This document shows, piece by piece, positions 34,407-43,385 of a stretch of 64,000 nucleotides of DNA. Positions within the stretch are counted from its first letter, which is position 1. Each line of letters starts with the position of its first letter. A model generated the notes under the pieces. That model was not told the DNA's origin. It saw nothing but the letters and a program-made list of their open reading frames with translations, and searched no databases. The translations under genes were made by a program, and so were the position numbers. The stretch covers positions 1 to 64,000 of the forward strand of contig JANQNU010000010.1 in the NCBI GenBank assembly GCA_028279405.1, in the 5' to 3' direction. The stretch comes from Phycisphaerae bacterium. Its GTDB lineage: Bacteria > Planctomycetota > Phycisphaerae > UBA1845 > Fen-1342.

Positions 34407-36832
34407 GATCCCACCTCGGCCGGCGCGGGAGGTCCTGGCGCGGCGGGTCGATTCGCGGGCGAGGTCGCGACCGGCGCTGGAGCACCTGGCGGATGCGCGA
34501 TGAATCTCGTTCGGGGCGAAGGTACGGATCGGTCGGCGGGGTGCCGATCGAGCAGTTCTGCGTACAGTCGGGCGACGAGCGCCGCTTGTCGATTGTGCGA
34601 GTAATGGTCACGGACGACCTCGTGCATGCGATGGCCCCATCGAGACCGTAGCACCGGGTCGGCCGCGAAGCGTTCCATGGCGGCGGCGAGTCGCTCCACG
34701 TCGCGGGCGGGCACAATTGGCGGCTCGGGGAGTGCCGCATGCTCGAACAGGTCCGCCACACTGCCGACGTCCGTTGCGACGAACGGTCGGCCAGCGGCCC
34801 CCGCCTCGAGCAGCACCATCGGCAAGCCCTCGTGATGGCTCGGCAACACCACACAGTCAGCCGCTTCCAGCAGCGCCTGTTTCGCGGCGCCCTGGACCGA
34901 ACCCACGAACTGCACACAGTCGGCGAGCCCGCGGTCGGCCACTGTAGCCCGCCATCGGTGTTCGACCTCCGGCGATGGTGGCGGCCCCGCGAGCGTCAGC
35001 GTGAACTCAACACCCCGCTCCGCCAACCCCTGAGCGGCCGCCAGCAACTCCGCGATTCCCTTCCGCTCGGAGAGCAAACCGAGAAAGACGAAGTGGCAAC
35101 CAGCGCCGGTTTGCGCCGCGGAAACTCGGTCTGGGCCGACGCGGACGCCGTTCGGCACCGCGACGAGATGTGCGCCTGGGAGAAACGGTCGTAGCGTCCG
35201 CTCCCAGTGCCGCGATAATACGATCACGGCGGCAGAACGCCGCGCGATCCAACCGATGGCCGCCCGGCCGATCAACCCGGCGTCGCGACAGAAAACGTCG
35301 AACTTGGCGCCGTGGATGTGCAAAATCACCTTGGCACCGAACACCGTAGCGAGTTGTGCATCGAGCGCGTTACGAAAATATGACCAGTAGCTGCAAGTGT
35401 GAATGTGAACGATTGCCGGCCGGGCTTTGCGAAGCGTCCTGAACCACGACCACAAGTCGCGGCCATGGCGCAACAACGCGCCCGCAACGCGCGCGGCACG
35501 CCGCACAATAGATGGTCGCTTCCCACGTCCCTGAGGCGCGGTGGATGACGTCGGCGACCAACGATCGAGCGCATATTCTCGACCCAGATCGCTATCGAGC
35601 AAGGCGTCGACGACGCTGACCATGCCCCCGATCTGAGAGCGCGGCGGACCGAGCAGAGCGACGCGCGGCAGGGCGCGACGATCGGCGGCAACGGCCTGTG
35701 TGTGGCGTTGTGTGCGCCGATGGACCAGCCCGGCGTAGATCCGTTCGTAGGCAGCCGTCATCGCCTCGGCGGTGAAGCGCGTTCGGTACGATTCCGCTGC
35801 AACAAGGGCTCGACGCGTCGCGGCCGTGCGATTCGTCAGCGTCTGAATCACATCGTCTGCGAGCGCCGCCGAATCGTTCGGCGGCACGAGCAGCGCGTCG
35901 CGTTCGTGCCGAAGCAGATCATCGGGGCGCGGAGCCGATCGGGAACCGACGTCTCCGACCGCGGTCGCCACGATGGGGACCTGCTGGCTCATCGCCTCGA
36001 TCAGAACAAGCGGCGCCGCTTCCGTCGTGCTGGGGAGGCAGAAAGCATCGGCCCCGCTTATCAATCGCCAGGCATCGACCTGGGGCGCGCAGACGTGTAT
36101 CGCCGAGGCGTGACCGCTGCGCTCAATCTCCCGGTCGACACGCTGCACATAGCGCAGATCGCGCGCCGCACCGATCCAGATCAAGGTAGCGTCGGTCAGG
36201 ACAGCGCGGACGCGTCGGAACGCGCGGATCATGCCCACCGTATTCTTCTCCGGGCAGATCGTTCCGACACAGAGAATCGTCGGCCCGGTCAATGGCGTAC
36301 CCGTCAGCGCCGCGAGTCGCGTGCGGGCCTCGGTTGCCGACTGCGGCTCGAGCGTCAATCCGTTCGGTACGTGGATCGCCGAGCGCGCGATAGCGGGAAC
36401 TAGCGCAGCCCGTAATGACTCGGCGACGATTGTATGTGCCGCCATGCCACCGGCCAGGCGATCGGCAAGTCGGCGCTCACGCGAGGGTTGTCCCAGCAGC
36501 AGTCCGTGCCGCGTCTGCACGAGCGGCCGACCACACAGCCGTGCAGCACCCCAACCCCAGACGGCGGCTGCGCTGTTGTGAGCGTGAACGAGGTCGACCC
36601 GATCGGTTCGCATCCAGTGCACGAGTCGCGGCAATAAACCCCAATCGCCGCGGCACGTTCGGGCTTCTCGAACGGTGATCCCGATGTCACGCAACGGAGC
36701 GATCGGCACACCTGCAGCGCGCAATGCGTAGACAAACACGTTGTGCCGACGAGCGAGCCCACGCGCGAGTTCCACGACGAGCCGCTCGGCGCCACCGCCG
36801 GTAAGATGCTCGATCATCAGGGCAATCCGCAT
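34403..36832 (-). CDS. Fusion of two GT4-type glycosyltransferases
   Basis: About 809 residues from ATG 36832. It contains two complete GT-B glycosyltransferases: residues about 1-375 start MRIALMIEHLTGGGAERLV with the donor-site motif LCVGTICPEKN and ADAFCLPSTTEAAPLVLIEA; residues about 395-770 start RVALLGPPRSQIGGMVSVV with GLLSERKGI and ADCVVLPSHHEGLPMVLLEA. Each half has its own EX7E-like region (TEAAPLVLIEA, HEGLPMVLLEA). The C-terminal 40 residues are Pro/Ala-rich. Two successive sugars could thus be added by one polypeptide. It starts 13 nt after the GT87 gene and overlaps CapK by 4 nt. GT4 fusions are uncommon. Confidence 0.9.
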   Translation of the reverse strand: MRIALMIEHLTGGGAERLVVELARGLARRHNVFVYALRAAGVPIAPLRDIGITVREARTCRGDWGLLPRLVHWMRTDRVDLVHAHNSAAAVWGWGAARLCGRPLVQTRHGLLLGQPSRERRLADRLAGGMAAHTIVAESLRAALVPAIARSAIHVPNGLTLEPQSATEARTRLAALTGTPLTGPTILCVGTICPEKNTVGMIRAFRRVRAVLTDATLIWIGAARDLRYVQRVDREIERSGHASAIHVCAPQVDAWRLISGADAFCLPSTTEAAPLVLIEAMSQQVPIVATAVGDVGSRSAPRPDDLLRHERDALLVPPNDSAALADDVIQTLTNRTAATRRALVAAESYRTRFTAEAMTAAYERIYAGLVHRRTQRHTQAVAADRRALPRVALLGPPRSQIGGMVSVVDALLDSDLGREYALDRWSPTSSTAPQGRGKRPSIVRRAARVAGALLRHGRDLWSWFRTLRKARPAIVHIHTCSYWSYFRNALDAQLATVFGAKVILHIHGAKFDVFCRDAGLIGRAAIGWIARRSAAVIVLSRHWERTLRPFLPGAHLVAVPNGVRVGPDRVSAAQTGAGCHFVFLGLLSERKGIAELLAAAQGLAERGVEFTLTLAGPPPSPEVEHRWRATVADRGLADCVQFVGSVQGAAKQALLEAADCVVLPSHHEGLPMVLLEAGAAGRPFVATDVGSVADLFEHAALPEPPIVPARDVERLAAAMERFAADPVLRSRWGHRMHEVVRDHYSHNRQAALVARLYAELLDRHPADRSVPSPRTRFIAHPPGAPAPVATSPANRPAAPGPPAPAEVGS

Positions 36833-36845
36833 GACCGGCTCGACC

Positions 36846-38192
36846 TCAAGAAGCGGACAGTCCGACAGCGCTCGCAACATTCGATAGCGGCGCGACGGCG
36901 TCGTAGGCCACGGGTCGCTCCGCCGGTGACGAAGCGGCAAGCTGCGGCACACGCCAGAGCATGAACCCCCACAGCAACAAGGCGGAGTAGGTCATGCTCG
37001 GCGCAACGAGGTGCGCGTAGGATGATGGAAGCTGGACCGAGAACTGTTGCAGCGGCCAGTTGACATACGCGGCCAGTGCAGCCCCGAGCCACAGCAGGTC
37101 GATGGATGACGGACGCTCGCGGCGCGCCACGTGCACGAGCGCAACTGCAAACGGAATGAGCAGCACGACGCCATGGTGCAACCAGGTGACCTTCATGATC
37201 AACGGGACGACGGGAACGAATGCTGCCAGAAGCATGGCGTCATCCACTCGCCGGCGCATGCGGTGCGCCCACGTCGTAGCAATCGCAACGACGACAACGA
37301 CCAGCGTCCAGGCAACGAAGCGCGCGACAGTCGGCCCCAACTCAACCCACGCGGTCGTCTGGACTTTGGTGTCGGCAAAGCTGACGAATGCGCGGTAGAC
37401 CAGCGCGTGCAGGCTCATGTTCTCGGCGGTCGTCAGGGTCTGCATTCCGCTCGACTGCGTCGCGAGGTGGGCGAGCCAACCCTTGCTGTTCTCGAATCCG
37501 ATCCACAACCAGCCGGCGGCGATCACGATCGCGCCGGTCGCTATCGTGATGAACGTCGTGCGCCAGCGACGAGCGACGATCAGCGGCAGTAACAGGCCGA
37601 AGGGCACGACTTTCGTTACGCCGGCCAGCGCCAGCCATACTCCGGCTTTCGTCTGCTTGCGATGCACAAGGCCGCGCCAGGCGAGGGTGATGAGCAATAC
37701 GACGAGCCAATCAATCTGGCCCCATTTGAAGTGCTGTGTGAACGAGCCGCTTTGCACCACGACCCACGCCAGCACGACGGACACGAGCGATCCCAGTGGG
37801 CAATGAAGCGTGCGCAGCAAAATCACGAACGCCGCGACGGCGCATCCGAACTGCAACAGGCACCAGGGTAGCTGGACGATCGGGTACGGAAGTTCGGCGA
37901 AAGCGCGGAACATCGCCAGTGTCGGTGGCGCATAGAGATAGGGCATGATCGGCTGGTTGCCGGGCAACGGGACGGCGTCGTAGATCGCCTGCTGGTCATA
38001 GGGATTGACCCCCAGCGCAACCGCGCGGCCCGCGGCATAGTAGACGCGGAAGTCGAGGAGGTAGTTCCGGACGGGATTGATCAACGCCACGTTGAGCCCG
38101 GCGGTCAGGGCAATCAGAATTAATGCGCATTGACCGAGGCGGGTCGGGCGCAATGCCGTCGGCAACGCGTCGGACATGGTGGTGGCGTTCAT
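36846..38192 (-). CDS. GT87-like polytopic mannosyltransferase (DUF2029)
   Basis: 448 residues. ATG 38192 is in front of GGAGG with a 7-nt spacer and overlaps the stop of the upstream polymerase gene (ATGA). About 10-11 membrane helices are visible, and a periplasmic loop FRVYYAAGRAVALGVNPYD bears the Asp/Asn-Pro-Tyr-Asp motif of the GT87/DUF2029 (PimE-like) family, which uses polyprenyl-phosphate-linked sugars. WKWGQ-like and KVVPFGLLLPL motifs follow in the middle. It is predicted to add a sugar from a lipid-linked donor on the outer face of the membrane, within the same operon as the polymerase. Confidence 0.88.
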   Translation of the reverse strand: MNATTMSDALPTALRPTRLGQCALILIALTAGLNVALINPVRNYLLDFRVYYAAGRAVALGVNPYDQQAIYDAVPLPGNQPIMPYLYAPPTLAMFRAFAELPYPIVQLPWCLLQFGCAVAAFVILLRTLHCPLGSLVSVVLAWVVVQSGSFTQHFKWGQIDWLVVLLITLAWRGLVHRKQTKAGVWLALAGVTKVVPFGLLLPLIVARRWRTTFITIATGAIVIAAGWLWIGFENSKGWLAHLATQSSGMQTLTTAENMSLHALVYRAFVSFADTKVQTTAWVELGPTVARFVAWTLVVVVVAIATTWAHRMRRRVDDAMLLAAFVPVVPLIMKVTWLHHGVVLLIPFAVALVHVARRERPSSIDLLWLGAALAAYVNWPLQQFSVQLPSSYAHLVAPSMTYSALLLWGFMLWRVPQLAASSPAERPVAYDAVAPLSNVASAVGLSAS

Positions 38193-39565
38193 GCGGTCGC
38201 CTCCGATGAGAGCAAGGGCAGCAGCCGTTTGCGGGCCACCGGGTGCTTCTCCGGGAGCTTCGCTCGCCAGCGATGCTGGAGCCCGTGCGCAACGTTTTCG
38301 AGGCACGCGGCCAATCCCAGCAGTAGCCACAAATCCTCGGCCCACGTTCGCGTCGCGAAGACGCCGCATGCCATGTAGCCGACGAGTGATGTTTGCACGG
38401 CCATCGCCTGCCAGCCGAGATAGGTTGCGATCCGGCGATCCGGCTCGTCGACGAGATCGCGTCGGGCGTGGTCGGCAAACCGCCGTAACGTGCTGAGCCG
38501 AAACAAGGTCAACGCCAACACGAATAGGAACAGGAACAAGCCGATGATCCCCAACTCCGCGAGCAGTTCGAAGTACGTGCTGTGGGCGCTGCGATGAACG
38601 TCGAGTCCGCTCACGTAGTCCTGTACCCGCTCGTGGAATCGGCCGAGCCCGATGCCAAGCGGGTGATCCATGCTCATCTGAATCGCCGCACCCCAGTATT
38701 GCAGCCGGTAGACCGCGGAATAGTCGGTCTGGTAGGCCTGGACGCTGTTCATCCGTTTCCACCAGTTGGGGTCCGTCAGATGGAATGCGCACAGCATGGC
38801 AACTACGAGACCCACCAGGCCCTTGACGCGATAGCCGCGCGGTAGCGCGAAGATCGAAACGAGCGCGATCGCGCTGATGCCGAAGATCGCGTTGCGCGTG
38901 CGGGTAAGGACGATTGCATTGACCGTCAACGCACCACTGACCAGCATCGCGATTCGCACCCAGGTGTATCGGGTGACGAAGAACTGCGCACTGATCAGCG
39001 GTAGCGTCGCCACGAGATGCACGGAAAGATCGCTCGACTCGGCGAAGTCACCGCCTCCCAGACCTCCGGAAAGCCGCCCCGCGATATACGTGCCGACATT
39101 GCCCCACGCCTGGAAGCCGATGTAGGTTGCCCCCAGAATCCAGGCCCCCACGACCCACCGAAACTGTTCTGGCGTCTGTACGGCCCGGATCATCAACAGC
39201 AGGAAGATGAAGACCTTCGTCGTCTTTTCCGCCAGGTAATAGCCGCGGCTGTTGTCAGCGCCCGACCAGGACAGCGACAGCAACGCCAGCGCTAGAAACG
39301 CCGACATCACCACCATTGGAAAGGAGAACTGGTAACCGCCGCCGACGAACCGCGGCCGGCGCAGGACGATCCCGACGAACGTCGCACCGGCAACCACCAG
39401 CGAAGTGCGGAGCCCCGTGGAGGCGACCGTGGATCCCCACCACTGACTCTCCGGGTTCAAGTGGTAAACGAACAGGTACAGGCAAACCCCGATGACGGGG
39501 TTGATCACCGCACCGATGACGCCGGAAATGTAGACGATCCAGAACGCCAGTGCCGTCAACGGCAT
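38189..39565 (-). CDS. O-antigen ligase/polymerase-type membrane protein
   Basis: 458 residues and about ten transmembrane segments. The central periplasmic loop and the DHPLGIGLGRFHERV and AHSTYFELLAELGIIGLFLFL motifs are those of the Wzy_C/O-antigen ligase family (PF04932); the start MPLTALAFWIVYISGVIGAV resembles the O-glycosylation-ligase/exosortase-associated subset. It would polymerise or transfer the finished glycan. Its stop overlaps the GT87 start, and its start overlaps the stop of the upstream GT4 gene by 10 nt, so the operon is tightly packed. Ligase versus polymerase cannot be decided from the sequence. Confidence 0.88.
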   Translation of the reverse strand: MPLTALAFWIVYISGVIGAVINPVIGVCLYLFVYHLNPESQWWGSTVASTGLRTSLVVAGATFVGIVLRRPRFVGGGYQFSFPMVVMSAFLALALLSLSWSGADNSRGYYLAEKTTKVFIFLLLMIRAVQTPEQFRWVVGAWILGATYIGFQAWGNVGTYIAGRLSGGLGGGDFAESSDLSVHLVATLPLISAQFFVTRYTWVRIAMLVSGALTVNAIVLTRTRNAIFGISAIALVSIFALPRGYRVKGLVGLVVAMLCAFHLTDPNWWKRMNSVQAYQTDYSAVYRLQYWGAAIQMSMDHPLGIGLGRFHERVQDYVSGLDVHRSAHSTYFELLAELGIIGLFLFLFVLALTLFRLSTLRRFADHARRDLVDEPDRRIATYLGWQAMAVQTSLVGYMACGVFATRTWAEDLWLLLGLAACLENVAHGLQHRWRAKLPEKHPVARKRLLPLLSSEATA

Positions 39566-40878
39566 CCGGTCACCTCACCCTCGACGAATTGTCCAACGTC
39601 GGCCCTTTCGGCGGGCGGCCGAACGTGTGCCTGGTGCCCGGCGTCGGGTGACGACGCTCGGAAGCGCGATCCGACGACTGAACCAACCGGCATAGCGTCA
39701 AACGAAGTGCCGCTCACTTCCGCGAGCAGATCCGTCATCCGACGGCCGGCATCCGCCCACGCGTGCGCGGTGCGCACCCAACGCCGACCAGCCTTCCCCA
39801 ACAGGTCCCGACGGTTCGGATCGCGGACGAGGGCGCTGACAGTCGCCGTCCAGCGCGCGGGCGTGTCGGCCTGCCAGACGTCAACGCCGCGGCGCACCGT
39901 CAGCCCCGCCAGCGCCCGACTGGACGCAACCACGGGCCGTTCGAGCGCACACGCTTCCAGGATCTTGTTCTTCACCCCCGCACCAAGCCGCGTCGGGACG
40001 ACCACGACACGCGATCCTGCAATGTACGGCCTGACGTCCGGCACCGCGCCGACGACTTCCACACCGGCCACGCGGCCCAGCGCCTTCACGGCGGACACGG
40101 GATCACGCCCCACGATTTGGAACCGGAGGCCTGGATGCGCGCGTTTCAGCTGCGGCCAGACCTCAGCCGTAAAGAACCGCACGGCGTCCACGTTCGGCAG
40201 AAAATCGAGTGCCCCAAAAAACAGCACCGTCTCGCTTTCCGCGGAGTCAGGCTGTGGTGCAAAGTAGTCGAAGTCCACGCCATTCGAGATGGCGACTGCC
40301 TGTGCGCCCGCTCCCAGCCACCGCCGGGCGTATGATGCATCTGTCGTAGCACTGAAGACGGCCGCCGCGACGTGCGCGGCGCACCGCCACTCAAACGCTG
40401 CATAGAGCGCTCCGCGCTTCCAGATCGACGGGCGGCGATGCCAAGGCTCCACTTCAGCCGTTCGCAATGTCGTCAGCACCAGTTCGTCGACGACGTCCCA
40501 AACCACCGGCACGCTTACGTGCCGGGCAGCAAGTCCCATCGTCGCTCCGGACAGCAGCGCGACATCGAACCGCGCGCGCGTGGCGTTCATTCGCAGCCAA
40601 TGGTCGCGTCGTCGATGGGCGCCGAAATGTCGTTCAAAGCAGCGCGTCAGGAAATCGCAATCCGCCGTCGTACAAGCAACGTCGGCCCATGTGACGCACT
40701 GCACGCCAGGAGGGTAGTGGTCGGTGTGCGCCGCCGGGGCCGGCAGTGCCAGCGTCACCGATGCGCCACGGGCGGTCAGCTCACGCATGAAATGATAGAG
40801 CCGCAAGCGCCCGCCGTGATGCAGAGGCCACGGCTCATGATGGCTTACGATCAGCACGCGCGGTCCGGTCTCGCTCAT
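39556..40878 (-). CDS. GT4-family glycosyltransferase
   Basis: About 440 residues from the ATG at 40878 (overlapping the upstream GT stop by 4 nt). A GT-B fold: N-terminal MSETGPRVLIVSHHEPWPLHHG and PVVWDVVDELV, then the C-domain with AISNGVDFDYFAP, VLFFGALDFLPNVDA and the acidic EX7E region GAGVKNKILEACALERPVV. This resembles the sugar-transferase group with 'glycosyltransferase involved in LPS synthesis' annotations. The acceptor is unknown. It is the second gene of the glycan operon, between another GT4 and the polymerase. Confidence 0.9.
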   Translation of the reverse strand: MSETGPRVLIVSHHEPWPLHHGGRLRLYHFMRELTARGASVTLALPAPAAHTDHYPPGVQCVTWADVACTTADCDFLTRCFERHFGAHRRRDHWLRMNATRARFDVALLSGATMGLAARHVSVPVVWDVVDELVLTTLRTAEVEPWHRRPSIWKRGALYAAFEWRCAAHVAAAVFSATTDASYARRWLGAGAQAVAISNGVDFDYFAPQPDSAESETVLFFGALDFLPNVDAVRFFTAEVWPQLKRAHPGLRFQIVGRDPVSAVKALGRVAGVEVVGAVPDVRPYIAGSRVVVVPTRLGAGVKNKILEACALERPVVASSRALAGLTVRRGVDVWQADTPARWTATVSALVRDPNRRDLLGKAGRRWVRTAHAWADAGRRMTDLLAEVSGTSFDAMPVGSVVGSRFRASSPDAGHQAHVRPPAERADVGQFVEGEVTGCR

Positions 40879-42182
40879 ACGCCGACCTCGACCGCTGCGG
40901 GTTGCACGGTGCGCAGTCCTCGGAGGCAACGCCGATAGACCGCGACCAATGCCTCTGCCGTCCGGTCCCAACTGTACCGCTCGACGTTGCGGTAGCCGCG
41001 CTCCACGAGATCGTTTGCCACGTCGTCGTTCAGCAGATCGACGATCCCGTTCGCGATCGAATCGGGGTCGACGGGATCGCAAAAGAGCGCCGCATCGCCG
41101 GCGACCTCGCGCATCACCGGACGGTCGGCGGCCAACACGGGCGTCCCAGCGCTTTGGGCGTCGACGATCGGCAGACCGAAGCCCTCGTTGAGGCTCGGAA
41201 TCAGCAGTCCCCGCGCCCCGCGCAGCAGGGCCGGGAGGTCCTCGTGCGGCAGGAACTCCAAAATGCGTACACAGTCCTCGAGCCCGAGCCGCTCGACTTC
41301 GGCCTGGATCGTCTCTCGGAACGCGCGCGGCTCGCAGCCGACCAGCAGCAGTTCGAATCGCGCCCGTCGCCCGCGGTCCAGCGCGGCCAGCGCCGTCAGC
41401 AGCCCCTTCGTGTTCTTCCGTTTGACGCTACCGGCAAAGTTAACCAGCCACGGACGATCCAGCTCGTAGCAGGCTCGGATCTTGGCGATATCGTCAGACT
41501 CGTCCCCGCCGCGCTCTCGGGGATCGATCGCTGTATCGGGAGCCCAGGGCACGACCGAAACGCGCTCCGGGTCGACGCTGAACATTTCGCAGAGCGTGGT
41601 ACGCGTGGCGGCGGAGGGAACGATGAAGTGTGCCGCGTGCCGCACGGCCCGCTCGAGACCGCGCTGGAACCGTCGCCGATCGATCGGCATGACTTCGTTC
41701 TCGATCTCGAGTGGCAGCAGATCGTGGACAGTGACAACGTACGGCACCGGACACCACGCCGGGGCGGCGTTCGCCGGGAAGTGCATCAGATCGACCTGAT
41801 CGCCCAGCAGCGCGAGCGGCAACCGTACCTGAAACCATGTGTCGAAACGGTCGCCGACGATGTCGATTTTCCGCAGCCGAACGTTCGAATGGTCAGCGAG
41901 CGCTTTGCGGCCGATTGCGGTCGCGTCGTGATTATCGGGCAGGTCGGTCGGGTTCCGCTGATGATAGAGATGGAAGCGCCATTTCGGCGCGAGTTCGGGC
42001 ACGCGTCGATATGCGTCGAGCAGCGTCCGACCGATGCCGCGCGGCCTGGGCATGAAGATGCTGCGGGCGTCGAGGCCGATAATGACCTGCTCATCAGCGT
42101 CCAATCCGTAACGCGCCTCGATCTCGCCGAGCGGCGCCCATTCGACCGATTCGATCGTCGTTTCGTTCTGCTCCGACGGCAT
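40875..42182 (-). CDS. GT4-family glycosyltransferase, first gene of the glycan operon
   Basis: 435 residues. After a 35-residue acidic leader it has IIGLDARSIFMPRPRGIGRTL, the VTVHDLLPLEIENEVMP acceptor-side strand, VPSAATRTTLCEMF and the donor motifs SVKRKNTKGLLTALAAL and SLNEGFGLPIVDAQSAGTPVLA, typical of mannosyl/rhamnosyl-type GT4 enzymes. GGGAG lies about 10 nt before the ATG. It diverges from the methyltransferase gene at 42372 with 189 nt between the two starts, which should carry both promoters. All five downstream genes overlap or abut, so one promoter probably serves the whole set. Confidence 0.9.
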   Translation of the reverse strand: MPSEQNETTIESVEWAPLGEIEARYGLDADEQVIIGLDARSIFMPRPRGIGRTLLDAYRRVPELAPKWRFHLYHQRNPTDLPDNHDATAIGRKALADHSNVRLRKIDIVGDRFDTWFQVRLPLALLGDQVDLMHFPANAAPAWCPVPYVVTVHDLLPLEIENEVMPIDRRRFQRGLERAVRHAAHFIVPSAATRTTLCEMFSVDPERVSVVPWAPDTAIDPRERGGDESDDIAKIRACYELDRPWLVNFAGSVKRKNTKGLLTALAALDRGRRARFELLLVGCEPRAFRETIQAEVERLGLEDCVRILEFLPHEDLPALLRGARGLLIPSLNEGFGLPIVDAQSAGTPVLAADRPVMREVAGDAALFCDPVDPDSIANGIVDLLNDDVANDLVERGYRNVERYSWDRTAEALVAVYRRCLRGLRTVQPAAVEVGV

Positions 42183-42371
42183 TTCCGTTGCGCTCCCGCA
42201 CGATACCGAGATGCAGAGGTACCTCTCCCCCTCCTTCGGTCTGCGCAGCGCGATGGATTAATGGACCGGACGATAAGCAGCGTTTTATGGCCGTCCGATA
42301 GTGCGTGCTAAAGCCGTCCGTGCTTCGCGCCGATGCGTCCCTGCCGAAACACCGACACAGGGACGAAAGCT

Positions 42372-43385
42372 ATGGCGCTCGATACCCGCAATGACGAAGC
42401 CGCAATCGAAGAGCTCGCAACCGTCGACGCCCCTGCGGCGCTCGAACGGCCGCCCATCGCGCCGCCCGCGCCGGCAGCGCCCCAGACGTTGCCGCAGCGG
42501 ACGATCGACTACGACAACGAAGAGCGCTTCCACGACGAATGGGGCAAAGCGATCGATCCGTCGACCGTACCTGTCATCGCGTCGTTTGAGGCGTGCACCG
42601 CCCCCGAGAACGCCCACATCATGCGATGGCTCGGCGACGTACGCGGCCTGCGCGTGCTGGACCTGGGCTGCGGAGCCGGTGAAGCCGCCACCTATTTCGC
42701 GCTGCGCGGCGCGGAGGTGACCGCAACCGACCTGTCGAGCGGCATGCTCGAAGTGACGCGGCGGGTCGCGTACCGGCACGGCGTACAAGTCCGTTGCGTC
42801 CAGGCGCGCGGCGAGCAGCTCGCGTTTCCCGACGGCGCGTTCGACATCGTCTACACCGCCAACCTCCTGCACCATGTCGACCTCAGCCGCACACTGCCGG
42901 AAATCTGTCGCGTGCTTCGCCCCGACGGGCGCTTCGTATCATGGGATCCGCTGCGACACAATCCGCTGATCAACATCTACCGACGAATCGCTTCCGCCGT
43001 TCGTACAGAGGACGAGACGCCACTCTCGATCCACGACGTGGATGCGTTCCGCGACTACTTCGGCGACGTCGAGCATCGCTGCTTCTGGCTTGCAAGCTTG
43101 TGGATCTTCGTGCGGTTCTTCGTCATCGAACGTGTTCATCCCAGCAAGGAACGGTACTGGAAGAAGATCATCCTCGAGGCCGATCGCCTGGCACGCTCGT
43201 ACACCCGCCTGTCCCGGATCGACAACTGGCTGCTCAGACGCATCCCCTGGTTGCAGCGGATGTGCTGGAACGTCGTCATCTGTGCCCGCAACCCGCACAG
43301 TACGCTGCCAAACCCGGCCGCGTCCCACCCGTCGACGACCACGAACAAACGATCCGACAATCCGGCTCCCGCGTGCGAGCGATGA
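42372..43385 (+). CDS. SAM-dependent methyltransferase (class I)
   Basis: 337 residues from ATG 42372 (GGGA 8 nt upstream); an in-frame ATG at 42333 would add 13 residues. The first 55 residues are Ala/Pro-rich, then the class I core: VLDLGCGAGEAATYFA (motif I), TATDLSSGMLEVTRRV (motif II acidic), FDIVYTANLLHHVDLS and CRVLRPDGRFVSWDPL, the UbiE/Methyltransf_11 type. A C-terminal segment FWLASLWIFVRFFVIERVHP may associate with the membrane. It overlaps the GT39 gene by 4 nt (ATGA), and sits divergent to the glycan operon, so the likely target is a lipid-linked sugar or lipid; this is inference. Confidence 0.9.
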   Translation: MALDTRNDEAAIEELATVDAPAALERPPIAPPAPAAPQTLPQRTIDYDNEERFHDEWGKAIDPSTVPVIASFEACTAPENAHIMRWLGDVRGLRVLDLGCGAGEAATYFALRGAEVTATDLSSGMLEVTRRVAYRHGVQVRCVQARGEQLAFPDGAFDIVYTANLLHHVDLSRTLPEICRVLRPDGRFVSWDPLRHNPLINIYRRIASAVRTEDETPLSIHDVDAFRDYFGDVEHRCFWLASLWIFVRFFVIERVHPSKERYWKKIILEADRLARSYTRLSRIDNWLLRRIPWLQRMCWNVVICARNPHSTLPNPAASHPSTTTNKRSDNPAPACER

